From Novosphingobium album (ex Liu et al. 2023) (GTDB lineage Bacteria > Pseudomonadota > Alphaproteobacteria > Sphingomonadales > Sphingomonadaceae): 64,000 bases of DNA. Below the pieces are notes generated by a model, which was not told the origin of the DNA, searched no databases, and saw only the letters and a program-made list of their open reading frames with translations. Of the stretch, positions 33,280-41,469 are shown in pieces. Location: NCBI RefSeq assembly GCF_029076845.1, contig NZ_JARESE010000010.1:62001-126000 (forward strand), in the 5' to 3' direction. Position 1 is the first letter of the stretch. Each line of letters starts with the position of its first letter. Both the position numbers and the translations under genes were made by a program.

Positions 33280-34449
33280 ATGTCCTTCATCGATACGCTC
33301 GTCGCCGCCTTCAAGGGCGGGGGCGACCGCGTGCCGCTGGCGCGCGGCCCGGCATCGCCGTGGTTCTTCGCCGATCCCGGCGGCGGACGCGGCCCGTTCG
33401 ACTATCACGCGGCGGTGCGGCGCGCCTATCTGGAAAACCCGGTGGCGCAGCGCGCGGTGCGGCTGGTGGCCGAAGGCATCGCCGGCGCGCCGCTGCGGCC
33501 GGCAGACCCCAAACTCACCGCGCTGGTCAACGAGACGAGCGCGGGCCAGTCGCTGCTGGAAACGCTGGCCTCGCACTTGCTGTTGCACGGCAATGCCTAT
33601 GTCCAGGTGCTGAAGGACGCGCGCGGCAAGCCGGCCGAGCTGTTCGCGCTGCGGCCCGAACGCGTCACCGTGGTGGCCGGCGCCGATGGCTGGCCGACGG
33701 CCTATGCCTATGCGGTGGCCGGCCGGCAGCTGACGATCCCGCTGCTCGACGAGGACGCTTCGCCCAACCTGATCCACATCCGCCACTTCCATCCGGCCGA
33801 TGACCATTACGGCGCGGGCTGCCTGGCCGCCGCCGACGAGGCGGTGGCGATCCACAACGCCGCCGCCGAATGGAACCGCCAGCTCCTCGAAAACGCGGCC
33901 CGGCCCTCGGGCGCACTGGTCTACGACGCGGGCGACGGCCAGACGCTGACCGCCGACCAGTTCGACCGGCTGCGCGACGAACTGGCGCGCGCGTTCGCCG
34001 GATCGGGCAACGCCGGGCGGCCGATGCTGCTCGAAGGCGGGCTCAAGTGGCAATCGCTGTCGCTGAGCCCGGCCGACATGGATTTCGCCACGCTCAAGGC
34101 CGCCGCCGCGCGCGACATCGCGCTCGCCTTCGGGGTGCCGCCGATGCTGCTCGGCCTGCCGGGCGATTCGACTTACGCCAATTACCGAGAGGCCAACCGC
34201 GCGCTGTGGCGGCTGACGCTGCTGCCGCTCGCCGCCAAGCTCTTCGCCGCGATCGGCGAAGGGCTGGCGCCGTGGTTTCCCGACGAGCGCCTCGCCATCG
34301 ATCTCGACCGGGTGCCGGCACTGTCGGAGGATCGCGAACGGCTCTGGGCACAAGTCGGCACCGCCGATTTCCTCGACGCCGACGAGAAGCGCGCGCTGCT
34401 CGGCCTGCCCGAGCGCACCGCCGCGCGGCGCGGTCAAACGGAGGACTGA
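33280..34449 (+). CDS. HK97-type portal protein (GTA g3)
   Basis: This 389-residue portal forms the dodecameric ring through which DNA enters the head. The phrase FDYHAAVRRAYLENPVAQRAVRLV and the later LAFGVPPMLLGLPGDSTYAN are typical of HK97/GTA portals. The start ATG 33280 follows a GGAAAGGA site; the open frame runs further upstream inside TerL and is not used. The next gene begins three bases after its stop. Confidence 0.92.
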   Translation: MSFIDTLVAAFKGGGDRVPLARGPASPWFFADPGGGRGPFDYHAAVRRAYLENPVAQRAVRLVAEGIAGAPLRPADPKLTALVNETSAGQSLLETLASHLLLHGNAYVQVLKDARGKPAELFALRPERVTVVAGADGWPTAYAYAVAGRQLTIPLLDEDASPNLIHIRHFHPADDHYGAGCLAAADEAVAIHNAAAEWNRQLLENAARPSGALVYDAGDGQTLTADQFDRLRDELARAFAGSGNAGRPMLLEGGLKWQSLSLSPADMDFATLKAAAARDIALAFGVPPMLLGLPGDSTYANYREANRALWRLTLLPLAAKLFAAIGEGLAPWFPDERLAIDLDRVPALSEDRERLWAQVGTADFLDADEKRALLGLPERTAARRGQTED

Positions 34450-34452
34450 CCC

Positions 34453-34761
34453 ATGAGCCAGAACGACATGCTGGCCGGCCTGCTGGCGCAGGCGGCTGAC
34501 GACGGCGGCGATCTCGTGACCTTGCGCGCGATCGTCGAGGAAGCCAGCGAGCTCGGCGCGCAGCGGATGCTGACGCACATCGGCCTCGACGACGAACGCG
34601 CGCCGGGCGATCTTTCGGAGCTGCGCGAGTTGTTGCGCGCCTGGCGCGACGCCAAGGCCAGCGCGCGTTCGGCGGTGATCGGCTGGATCGTGCGCGGGCT
34701 GCTGGCGCTGCTGCTGCTGGGCCTGGCCGTGCGCTTCGGCGCGACGGGGCTGCTGCAATGA
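34453..34761 (+). CDS. Small membrane-segment protein, GTA g3.5-like
   Basis: This 102-residue protein lies between portal and protease, where RcGTA has a small gene (g3.5). The N-terminal part is acidic and helical, and the C terminus is one hydrophobic helix (about 74-96, VIGWIVRGLLALLLLGLAV), suggesting membrane or portal-associated anchoring. It resembles DUF6127-type GTA proteins. Its function is unknown. Its stop overlaps the protease start (ATGA). Confidence 0.75.
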   Translation: MSQNDMLAGLLAQAADDGGDLVTLRAIVEEASELGAQRMLTHIGLDDERAPGDLSELRELLRAWRDAKASARSAVIGWIVRGLLALLLLGLAVRFGATGLLQ

Positions 34762-35177
34762 TCCTGCCTCAAGCTCAGGACAGGCGACTGCGTTTCGCGG
34801 GCTACGCCGCGCTGTTCGGCAAGCGCGACGCCGGCCGTGACCTGATCCGCCAGGGCGCGTTCGCGCGCACGCTGGCCGAACGGCGCGATCCCGTCCCGCT
34901 GTTCTGGCAGCACCGCGCCGATATCCGCATCGGCTGGGTCGAGACCATCGCCGAGGACGCGCGCGGCCTGCGCATCGTGGCCTCGCTCGACAATCCGCAA
35001 GGCGCTGCGGGACAGGCGCTGCAACGCGGCGCGCTTACCGGCCTCAGCTTCGGCTATCGCGCGCGCGGCGGCCGCCACACCGTCGAGGGCCGCGAACTGA
35101 CGGACATCGAGCTGTTCGAAGTCAGCCTCGTCACCCACCCGATGCAGCACGGCGCACGCGTCCACCTGATCGCCTAG
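34758..35177 (+). CDS. HK97-family prohead protease (GTA g4)
   Basis: This 139-residue serine protease has the herpesvirus-like catalytic pattern: His in FWQHRADI and Ser in GLSFGYRAR, with EVSLVTHPM near the C terminus. It cleaves the capsid precursor during head maturation. At 139 residues it is a compact form of the fold. It overlaps the g3.5-like gene by four bases and is followed by an intrinsic terminator before the capsid gene. Confidence 0.9.
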   Translation: MILPQAQDRRLRFAGYAALFGKRDAGRDLIRQGAFARTLAERRDPVPLFWQHRADIRIGWVETIAEDARGLRIVASLDNPQGAAGQALQRGALTGLSFGYRARGGRHTVEGRELTDIELFEVSLVTHPMQHGARVHLIA

Positions 35178-35208
35178 CTGCATTCCGCAAATCCGCAGAA
35201 ACTCTCCC

Positions 35209-35232
35209 GGCCGCCTTTGGGGCGGCCTTTTT
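35209..35232 (+). terminator. Intrinsic terminator between protease and capsid genes
   Basis: GGCCGCC (35209-35215) pairs exactly with GGCGGCC (35221-35227) around TTTGG, followed by five T. It lies 32 bases after the protease stop and 20 bases before the capsid ATG, within the GTA operon. Confidence 0.75.
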
Positions 35233-35251
35233 CGTGAAAGGTGAATGCCCC

Positions 35252-36391
35252 ATGGAAATGACCCCACCGGTCGAAGCGTTCGACGCCTCCTTCGACCTTG
35301 TCGCGCGGCAGGACGCGACCGAACAGGCCGTCGAGGCGCTGCGCGGCGATGTCGATGACGTGAAGGCCCGGCTCGACCGCGTCTCGCGCGCCGCCGCCCG
35401 CCCCGTGATCGAAGGCGCGAGCGCGCCCGCCAGCCCCGAAGTGAAAGGCTTCGTCGACGGCTATCTGCGCCATGGCCGCGAAGCCGAACTGAAATCGCTG
35501 TCCGGCGCGGTGCCGGCGGACGGCGGCTATGCCGTCCCGCGCGAGATCGACGCGCTGATTTCCGCCCGGCTCAGGAACATCAGCCCGATCCGCGCCATCG
35601 CCCAGGTGGTGCAGACCGGCACGGCAGGCTATCGCAAGCTCGTCACTACCGGCGGCACCGCTTCGGGCTGGGTCAGCGAAGTCGCCGCCCGCCCGGCCAC
35701 CGCGACCCCCAGCTTCGCCGAGATCGCTCCGCCCTCGGGCGAGCTCTACGCCAATCCGGCGGCGAGCCAGGCGATGCTCGACGATGTCGCGTTCGACGTG
35801 CAGTCGTGGCTGGCCGACGAGATCGCGATGGAATTCGCCCGGGCCGAAGGCGCGGCCTTCGTCGGCGGCAGCGGCATCAACCAGCCCAAGGGCTTCCTTT
35901 CGGCGCCGAACAACGCCGTTGGCGATGCCACGCGCACTTTCGGCACGCTGCAGTATATCGTCTCAGGCGATGCCGACGGCTTCGATACCGCGCCCGAGCT
36001 GACCCTGATCGACCTCGTCCATTCGCTCAAGGCCGGTCACCGGCAAGGCGCGAGCTGGGTGATGAATTCGGCGACGCTGGCCGAAGTGCGCAAGCTCAAG
36101 GCCAGCGACGGGTCGTTCCTGTGGCAGCCGGGCCTGATGGAAGGCCAGCCCAACCGCCTGCTCGGCTATCCGGTGGTCGAGGCCGAGGACATGCCCGATA
36201 TCGCCGCCGATGCCTTCCCGATCGCCTTCGGCAATTTCCGCGCCGGCTACCTCATCGCCGAACGCAGCGCGACGACGATCCTGCGCGATCCGTTCACCAA
36301 CAAGCCTTTCGTCCACTTCTACGCGACCAAGCGGATCGGCGGGCAAGTGCTCGATTCCGACGCGATCAAGCTGTTGAAGATTTCGGCCTGA
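35252..36391 (+). CDS. Major capsid protein, HK97 fold (GTA g5)
   Basis: This 379-residue protein has an N-terminal helical delta domain (about 1-70) that the protease would remove, then the HK97-fold shell domain. Recognisable blocks are GGYAVPREIDALI, AEGAAFVGGSGINQPKGFL and the C-terminal GNFRAGYLIAERSATTILRDPFTNKPF. ATG 35252 is preferred: AAAGGTGA lies just upstream and a GTG at 35234 would add only six residues. It is flanked by an intrinsic terminator (35209-35232) and a long stem-loop (36406-36449). Confidence 0.93.
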   Translation: MEMTPPVEAFDASFDLVARQDATEQAVEALRGDVDDVKARLDRVSRAAARPVIEGASAPASPEVKGFVDGYLRHGREAELKSLSGAVPADGGYAVPREIDALISARLRNISPIRAIAQVVQTGTAGYRKLVTTGGTASGWVSEVAARPATATPSFAEIAPPSGELYANPAASQAMLDDVAFDVQSWLADEIAMEFARAEGAAFVGGSGINQPKGFLSAPNNAVGDATRTFGTLQYIVSGDADGFDTAPELTLIDLVHSLKAGHRQGASWVMNSATLAEVRKLKASDGSFLWQPGLMEGQPNRLLGYPVVEAEDMPDIAADAFPIAFGNFRAGYLIAERSATTILRDPFTNKPFVHFYATKRIGGQVLDSDAIKLLKISA

Positions 36392-36405
36392 CGGACGGCC
36401 GAACC

Positions 36406-36449
36406 TTCGCACCCGCGCCGTCGCACCTTCTCCGCGGCGCGGGTGCGAA
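36406..36449 (+). terminator. Perfect 15-bp stem-loop immediately after the capsid gene
   Basis: TTCGCACCCGCGCCG (36406-36420) pairs fully with 36435-36449 around a 14-base loop. It begins 15 bases after the capsid stop. No T-run follows, so it may stabilise the capsid mRNA 3' end or terminate partially. Confidence 0.65.
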
Positions 36450-36493
36450 ACCCCGTATTTCCGCCCTTCCCGGCAACCTGATCGGAGATCCCC

Positions 36494-37042
36494 ATGCAGC
36501 GGGTCATCCTCTCGCCACCCGCGCTTCCGTCCTCGGCGCTCGCCGAGCTGAAGCAGTGGCTCGGCATCACCACCACGCAGGACGACGCCCCGCTCACGGC
36601 ACTGTTGCGCGCGGCGCTCCAAACCTGCGAAGCCTTCACCGGGCTCATGCCGATCGAGGCGGAATGCGAGGAGATGCTGCCTGCCTGCGCTGGCTGGCGC
36701 TCGCTCGCGACGCGCCCGGTGACGGCGATCACCGCGCTGGATGGCGTGACCGCGAGCGGCGACCGTTTCATCCTGACGACCGGCACTTACGACTTCGAAC
36801 TGGACGCCGATGGCGCCGGCCGCGTGCGGCTGCTGGAAGCTGGCGCGGCAACGCATGTCGCGGTGCGGTTCACCGCCGGGCTCGCGCCGGACTGGGACGG
36901 GTTGCCCGACAGCCTGCGCCACGGGTTGATGCGGCTGGCCGCCCACCAGCACCGCGAGCGTGAGAGCGATGGTGCCGCGCCGCTGCCGCCCGCCTCGGTC
37001 GCCGCGCTGTGGCGGCCCTGGCGCCGGATGCGCCTGGCATGA
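36494..37042 (+). CDS. Head-tail connector/adaptor (GTA g6, gp6-like)
   Basis: This 182-residue protein fits the phage gp6-like head-tail connector family: an N-terminal helical domain (LAELKQWLGITTTQDDAPLTALLRA) and a beta-rich C-terminal part. It would bind the portal and begin the neck. ATG 36494 follows CGGAG. The last four bases overlap the next small ORF. It is the g6 position of RcGTA. Confidence 0.85.
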   Translation: MQRVILSPPALPSSALAELKQWLGITTTQDDAPLTALLRAALQTCEAFTGLMPIEAECEEMLPACAGWRSLATRPVTAITALDGVTASGDRFILTTGTYDFELDADGAGRVRLLEAGAATHVAVRFTAGLAPDWDGLPDSLRHGLMRLAAHQHRERESDGAAPLPPASVAALWRPWRRMRLA

Positions 37043-37209
37043 TCGAGGCCGATGCCGACACGGCCTTCGCCGGCCTCGCCGCGCGGCTGACCGCGCGCGC
37101 GCAAGCGCTGGCGCGGGCCGCGATCGCCCGGCGCCTTCTCAGCCATCGCGACGAGGCCACGCCATGGCGCCGCGCCGCGCTGCTCTGGCCGCTTTTCGCG
37201 AAAGGATAG
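37039..37209 (+). CDS. 56-residue ORF at the g7 (neck/stopper) position
   Basis: This short ORF (56 residues) starts in an ATGA overlap with g6 and ends four bases before the DUF3168 gene. The product is an Ala/Arg-rich helix (TAFAGLAARLTARAQALARA) with no domain I recognise. In RcGTA this slot holds a head-closure (stopper) protein of about 110 residues. It could be a reduced g7, a new factor, or a remnant. Its coupling on both sides suggests it is translated. Confidence 0.6.
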   Translation: MIEADADTAFAGLAARLTARAQALARAAIARRLLSHRDEATPWRRAALLWPLFAKG

Positions 37210-37212
37210 CCC

Positions 37213-37602
37213 ATGGAAGTGCCCTTGCGCGCCGCCCTCGTCGCCTGGCTGGCGGCCGATCCGGCGCTGGCCGGCGAGCTTAACGCCGTGACCGAGGAAG
37301 CCCCCTCGCGCACCAGCCCGCCCTGGCTGGCGCTCGCCGCCAGCGCCAGCACCGACTGGAGCTGCAAGACCGCCACCGGCCGCGAAGTGCGCATCGCGGT
37401 CGAGCTGCATTGCCGGGGCGACACGCCCGACGCCGCCGCCGCGCTGGTCGCCGCGATCGAGGCGCGGATCGAAAGCCTGCCGCGCGCGCAGGCGGGCTTC
37501 GCGATCGTCACCACGCAATTCCTGCGCGCCCGCGCCGAGCAGCGCGGCGAAAGCACGCGCGCGATCCTGCTGGAATACCGCTTCCGGCTGCTCGCCACCT
37601 GA
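37213..37602 (+). CDS. DUF3168 tail terminator/completion protein (GTA g8)
   Basis: This 129-residue protein matches DUF3168: PLRAALVAWLAADPALA at the N terminus, the central ELHCRGDTPDAAAALVAAIEARI and the C-terminal RAILLEYRFRLLAT. Family members cap the proximal end of the tail tube and join it to the neck. An AAAGGA site precedes ATG 37213. Confidence 0.87.
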   Translation: MEVPLRAALVAWLAADPALAGELNAVTEEAPSRTSPPWLALAASASTDWSCKTATGREVRIAVELHCRGDTPDAAAALVAAIEARIESLPRAQAGFAIVTTQFLRARAEQRGESTRAILLEYRFRLLAT

Positions 37603-37628
37603 CCCTCATTCCCTGACGGAGACCCATC

Positions 37629-38036
37629 ATGACCGCCCAGAAAGGCAGCGCCTTCCTTCTCAAGATTTCCGACGGCGGCACCCCCGCCGCCTACCAGACC
37701 GTCGCCGGGCTGCGCACCACGCAGATGAGCGTGACCGGCGACGCGGTGGTCATCACCAACAAGGCCAGCGGCGGCTGGCGCGAGCTGCTGTCGGGCGCGG
37801 GCGTGCGCGCGGTTTCGGTCAGCGCGGCGGGGATCTTCCTGGGCAGTGCCGCCGAGGCCCAGGTCCGCGCCAATGCCATGGCCGGCACGATCGACGATTA
37901 CGAGCTGAGCTTCGAGGATGGCGCGAAGCTGCGCGGCCGCTTCCTCGTCCAGCGGCTCGACTACGCGGGCGATTTCAACGGCGAGCGCAATTACACGATG
38001 CAGCTCGAAAGCTCGGGCGAGGTCGTCCCGGCGTGA
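37629..38036 (+). CDS. Major tail protein, TP901-1 type (GTA g9)
   Basis: This 135-residue protein has the tail-tube fold of the TP901-1/GTA g9 family. The N-terminal GSAFLLKISDGGTPAAYQTV is followed by TSGAG-like and FQAR-like strands, ending in a beta-rich core (YTMQLESSGEV). It forms the tail tube. Its stop overlaps the next gene by four bases, starting at GTG 38033. Confidence 0.88.
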   Translation: MTAQKGSAFLLKISDGGTPAAYQTVAGLRTTQMSVTGDAVVITNKASGGWRELLSGAGVRAVSVSAAGIFLGSAAEAQVRANAMAGTIDDYELSFEDGAKLRGRFLVQRLDYAGDFNGERNYTMQLESSGEVVPA

Positions 38037-38350
38037 CCGAGCGCCCCGCCAATCCCCATCGCGGCGAAGCGACGCTGACGATCGCCGGCACGCCGCATGT
38101 CCTGCGTCCCACCTTCACCGCGCTGGTCGCTGCCGAGGACGAACTCGGCCCGCTCTTCTCGCTGGTCGAGCGTGCGGGCGCGGGCGAACTGCGCCTTGCC
38201 GAAATGGCGGCGCTGTTCTGGCACTGCCTCGCCCATCGCGATGGCCTGACGCGCGAGGCGGTGGGCGAGGCAGTCATTCGACAAGGCCTGGCCGCCTGCG
38301 CCGCGCCGCTGCGCACGCTGCTGCGCCAGATCCTGCGCGGCACCGTGTGA
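38033..38350 (+). CDS. GTA gp10-like tail protein
   Basis: This 105-residue protein fits the GTA_gp10 family: ANPHRGEATLTIAGTPHVLRP, then FTALVAAEDELGPLFSLVER, and a helical C terminus. It is probably a tail-assembly chaperone, like the proteins encoded between the tube and tape-measure genes in phages. It starts with GTG overlapping g9 and ends overlapping the next gene (GTGA). Confidence 0.85.
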   Translation: MTERPANPHRGEATLTIAGTPHVLRPTFTALVAAEDELGPLFSLVERAGAGELRLAEMAALFWHCLAHRDGLTREAVGEAVIRQGLAACAAPLRTLLRQILRGTV

Positions 38351-38544
38351 CCACAAGTTTCGGCGCGCAGGCGCTGGCGCTGGCGGGCCTCGCGGCGCGG
38401 GTGCTCGGCTGGCGGCCAGCCGATTTCTGGGCGGCGACGCCCGCCGAACTCGCCGCCGCGCTCGCGCTCGGCGCGGAAGCGGCCACGCCCGGTTTCGACC
38501 GGGCCGCGCTCGAACGGCTGATGGAAAACGAACATGGACGATGA
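38347..38544 (+). CDS. Tail assembly chaperone (GTA g10.1-like)
   Basis: This 65-residue protein starts at GTG 38347 inside the stop of the preceding gene. Its sequence (LGWRPADFWAATPAELAAALA) matches the small phage tail-assembly chaperone family found just before the tape measure in GTAs. Its last 11 bases overlap the tape-measure start. It is too short to stand out by length alone; position and pattern support it. Confidence 0.8.
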   Translation: MTTSFGAQALALAGLAARVLGWRPADFWAATPAELAAALALGAEAATPGFDRAALERLMENEHGR

Positions 38545-39112
38545 CATCGACAGCCTGCTGGTGGACGTGCGCGCCAGCACCGAGGGCTTTTCCCGCGATA
38601 TCGCGGTGATGCGCGCCAGTGTGGACGGCAATCTCGTCGCCGGCTTCACCCGCGCCGGCGACGTGCTCGAACGCGGGCTGACCGGCGCGATCCGGCGCGG
38701 CAGCCTGGGGTTCGACGATCTCAAGCGCGTCGCGCTGGGCACGCTTGACGAGATCGCCGCGCAATCGGTCAAGACGCTGTTCGGCTCACTGGGTGGCGGC
38801 GCGACCGGCGGCGGCGGACTGGCGGGTGTGCTGGGCGGGGCGGTGGGCGCGCTGCTCGGCCTGCCGGGGCGCGCCACCGGCGGCAATGTCTCGCCCGGCC
38901 GCGGCTATGTCGTCGGCGAGCGGGGGCCGGAACTGTTCGTGCCGACCGCCTCGGGCCGGATCGAGCCGGCATCGGAGAATGGCGGCGGACGCGACGTGAA
39001 AGTCGCGATCCAGGTGGTCTCGCCCAGGGGCGCGAGCGTGCCGCAATCGCTGCAGCGCTCATCGCGCCAGGTCGCGAGCGCGGTGCGCCGCGCCATCGCG
39101 TTCGGCGGATAA
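38534..39112 (+). CDS. Short tail tape-measure protein (GTA g11)
   Basis: This 192-residue protein is a compact tape measure with Gly-rich, Ala/Leu-rich central helices (GGGLAGVLGGAVGALLGLPG) and the C-terminal phrase GERGPELFVPTASGRIEP, seen in GTA tape measures. Length sets tail length, and the small size fits the short tail of GTA particles. It overlaps the chaperone by 11 bases. Confidence 0.85.
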   Translation: MDDDIDSLLVDVRASTEGFSRDIAVMRASVDGNLVAGFTRAGDVLERGLTGAIRRGSLGFDDLKRVALGTLDEIAAQSVKTLFGSLGGGATGGGGLAGVLGGAVGALLGLPGRATGGNVSPGRGYVVGERGPELFVPTASGRIEPASENGGGRDVKVAIQVVSPRGASVPQSLQRSSRQVASAVRRAIAFGG

Positions 39113-39123
39113 GGGAGACGGCC

Positions 39124-41469
39124 ATGGCATTCTGGCTTGCGGACAAGCGCGACGGGCAGGACTTCGACTATATCCAGCGGTTCGATCCGCGCTTCTGGAC
39201 GGTCAATTTCCCGCGCCCGATGGTCGCCGCCGTCGTCAGCACCGCGCCCGACGCGCTGCGAGTGGACGCGACGTTCCTGCGCGAAGCCGATCTGGCGGGG
39301 CTGATCTGGGACAGCGTGGACCGCCACGATCACCCGCTGCTCGCTTACGCGACCGACCGCAACTATGCGCACACCACGCTCAGCTTCCGCTGGCGTTCGG
39401 GCGGCGTGATCGCGCTGGATGCGACCAACGGCCCCACCCTGACGATCGAAGGCCGCGATGCCGCCGGCGATCCGCATACCTGGTACGTCCGGCTGTGGAA
39501 CTATGCCGAGGGCACGCCGGATGACGCACAGGTCACGCTGCGGTTTTCCGCGCTCGACGGCGGCTTCTACCTGCCCGATGAGGCCGACCCCGTCTGGCCG
39601 CGCCAGATCGACCGGATGTTCATCTCGCTGGTCGCCCCCGGCTATGTCATCGGCAGCGACGCGCCGCTGGCCGGGGCGGCCGAGGGCTGGGTGGAATTGA
39701 CCGGCATCGCCTGCGGCGGCGAGCGCGCCATGCTGGAGATCGGCGATGTCGTCATCCCGCCGCATGGCCTCGCCGTCGCCACCGGGTTCGACGACAACGG
39801 CGTGCAGACGCCCGCGCGCCTGCTGCGCAATATCCGCCAGCTCGGTTACCGGGGATCGGTGGTCCATTATGTGGGCATGAGCCATTACTTCCGGCTGGCC
39901 CATGCCGATGGCGCCTTTCTCGCGGGCGGCTGGGGCGATCCCCTGAATGCGCCGGCGCGCGCGTGGCATCTGGCTTTCTTCGCCGAATGCGTGCGGCTGG
40001 GCTTCAGCCCGATCGCCTCGCTATCCTATGAACTGCTGGCGCAGCATTGCCCGCCCGACTGGAAGCAGCGCGATTACCTCGGCAACCCGTCCGAGACCGG
40101 GTGGGATCCGCCTTCCGCGCTGCTTTCCCCGGCCAACGACGCGGCGATGGGCTGGCTGCGATCGGCGGCGACGGCGCTGGTCGGCCTGATGATCGAGGCG
40201 GGCGCGCCCGTGCGCTTTCAGGTGGGCGAGCCGTGGTGGTGGACATTCGCCGACGGGCGCATCTGCCTTTACGACGACGCGGCCCGGGCGCGCTTCGGCG
40301 GCAACCCGCCGATCATCACCGACCTGCGCCTGACGGCGACCGCCGCGCAGAAGGCCCTGCTGGACCAGGCGGGCGAAGTGCTGGCCGAATCCACCGCCGC
40401 GCTGGTCGCGGCGGCGCGCGTGGCGGCGGCGCCGCTGGCGGTCGAGGCACTGCTGCTGATCTTTCCGCCCACCCTGCTCGATCCCGCCATGCCCGAACTG
40501 AAGCGCGCCAACCTGCCCGCCGCCTGGGCCGCGCCCGCGTTCGACCGGCTGCAAGTCGAGGATTATGACTGGCTCACTGGCGGGTCCGATGCTTTCCGCC
40601 GCCGCGCCTATGCGCAGATCGACGATCGGCTGGGCTATCCGCCGGGGGAGCAGGACTATTTCGCCGGCTTCGTGCTGAACCTCGAAGGCCGCGCCCAATG
40701 GCGGCGGATCGACGCCGGGATCGACGAGGCGCAAGCGCGCTGGCCGCACGAAACCGTGGTCTGGGCCCTGCCGCAAGTTGTCCGCGACGGTTACGTGCGG
40801 CTGCCCGCGCCGCCCGGCGCAAACCAGGAGAGCGAGGACATGCAGGCTTTCGACGACGTGCTCTACCCGCTCGCGCTGGGGCGCGAGGCCACGGTGATCC
40901 CCGAATTCTCCACCAGCGTCGCGGTCACCGCCTCGGGCTTCGAGCGGCGCAACAGCCTGTGGTCGAATGCCCGGCTGCGGATCGATGTCGGCCCCGGTAT
41001 CCGGTCCGAGGCGGAACTGGGCGAACTGATCGCCTTCTACCGCGCCCGGCGCGGCGCGGCGCGCGGCTTCCGCCTGCGCGACCCGTCGGACTACAGCTCC
41101 CACGGCATGACCGGCGCGCCGACGATGCTTGATCAGGTGCTGGGCACGGGCGACGGCATGCGCTCCGACTTCGCGCTGGTGAAGCGCTACGGTTCGGACG
41201 CGGCACAGCAGGAACGCCGCATCACCCGCCCGCGCTTCGATACGCTGATGGTCAGTGTCGATGGCATCGCCACCGTCGCCTGGACGCTGGCCGATGGCGG
41301 CGTGATCCGCTTCGCCGATCCGCCCGCCGATGGCGCCGAAGTGCGGGCCGGCTTCCTGTTCGACGTGCCCGTCCGCTTCGCCGAGGACCAGCTTGAGATC
41401 TCCGGCGTCGCTTTCGCCGCCGGCGAGGCGCCCAGCGTGCCGGTGGTCGAGATCAGGGAAGCGGCATGA
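39124..41469 (+). CDS. Large fusion: novel N-terminal domain plus DUF2460 distal-tail domain (GTA g12)
   Basis: This 781-residue protein ends in a DUF2460 domain (about residues 573-781, with ERRNSLWSNARLRIDVG and FYRARRGAARGFRLRDP), the g12 distal-tail protein of about 210 residues in RcGTA. It is preceded by 572 residues absent from classic g12: a beta-rich region (about 1-240), then a segment resembling a glycosidase TIM barrel (RGSVVHYVGMSHYF, LSYELLAQHCPPDW, RFQVGEPWWWTF with a candidate catalytic Glu). I recall similar sphingomonad proteins being called non-contractile tail sheath protein. An internal ribosome binding site may also release the C-terminal domain. Confidence 0.85.
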   Translation: MAFWLADKRDGQDFDYIQRFDPRFWTVNFPRPMVAAVVSTAPDALRVDATFLREADLAGLIWDSVDRHDHPLLAYATDRNYAHTTLSFRWRSGGVIALDATNGPTLTIEGRDAAGDPHTWYVRLWNYAEGTPDDAQVTLRFSALDGGFYLPDEADPVWPRQIDRMFISLVAPGYVIGSDAPLAGAAEGWVELTGIACGGERAMLEIGDVVIPPHGLAVATGFDDNGVQTPARLLRNIRQLGYRGSVVHYVGMSHYFRLAHADGAFLAGGWGDPLNAPARAWHLAFFAECVRLGFSPIASLSYELLAQHCPPDWKQRDYLGNPSETGWDPPSALLSPANDAAMGWLRSAATALVGLMIEAGAPVRFQVGEPWWWTFADGRICLYDDAARARFGGNPPIITDLRLTATAAQKALLDQAGEVLAESTAALVAAARVAAAPLAVEALLLIFPPTLLDPAMPELKRANLPAAWAAPAFDRLQVEDYDWLTGGSDAFRRRAYAQIDDRLGYPPGEQDYFAGFVLNLEGRAQWRRIDAGIDEAQARWPHETVVWALPQVVRDGYVRLPAPPGANQESEDMQAFDDVLYPLALGREATVIPEFSTSVAVTASGFERRNSLWSNARLRIDVGPGIRSEAELGELIAFYRARRGAARGFRLRDPSDYSSHGMTGAPTMLDQVLGTGDGMRSDFALVKRYGSDAAQQERRITRPRFDTLMVSVDGIATVAWTLADGGVIRFADPPADGAEVRAGFLFDVPVRFAEDQLEISGVAFAAGEAPSVPVVEIREAA
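40826..40842 (+). promoter_or_regulatory. Possible internal ribosome binding site and start for stand-alone DUF2460 protein
   Basis: AGGAG at 40826-40830 is followed nine bases later by in-frame ATG 40840, codon 573 of the large g12 fusion. This is exactly the boundary of the C-terminal DUF2460 domain. Internal initiation would give a 209-residue protein, the normal size of RcGTA gp12. Confidence 0.5.
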
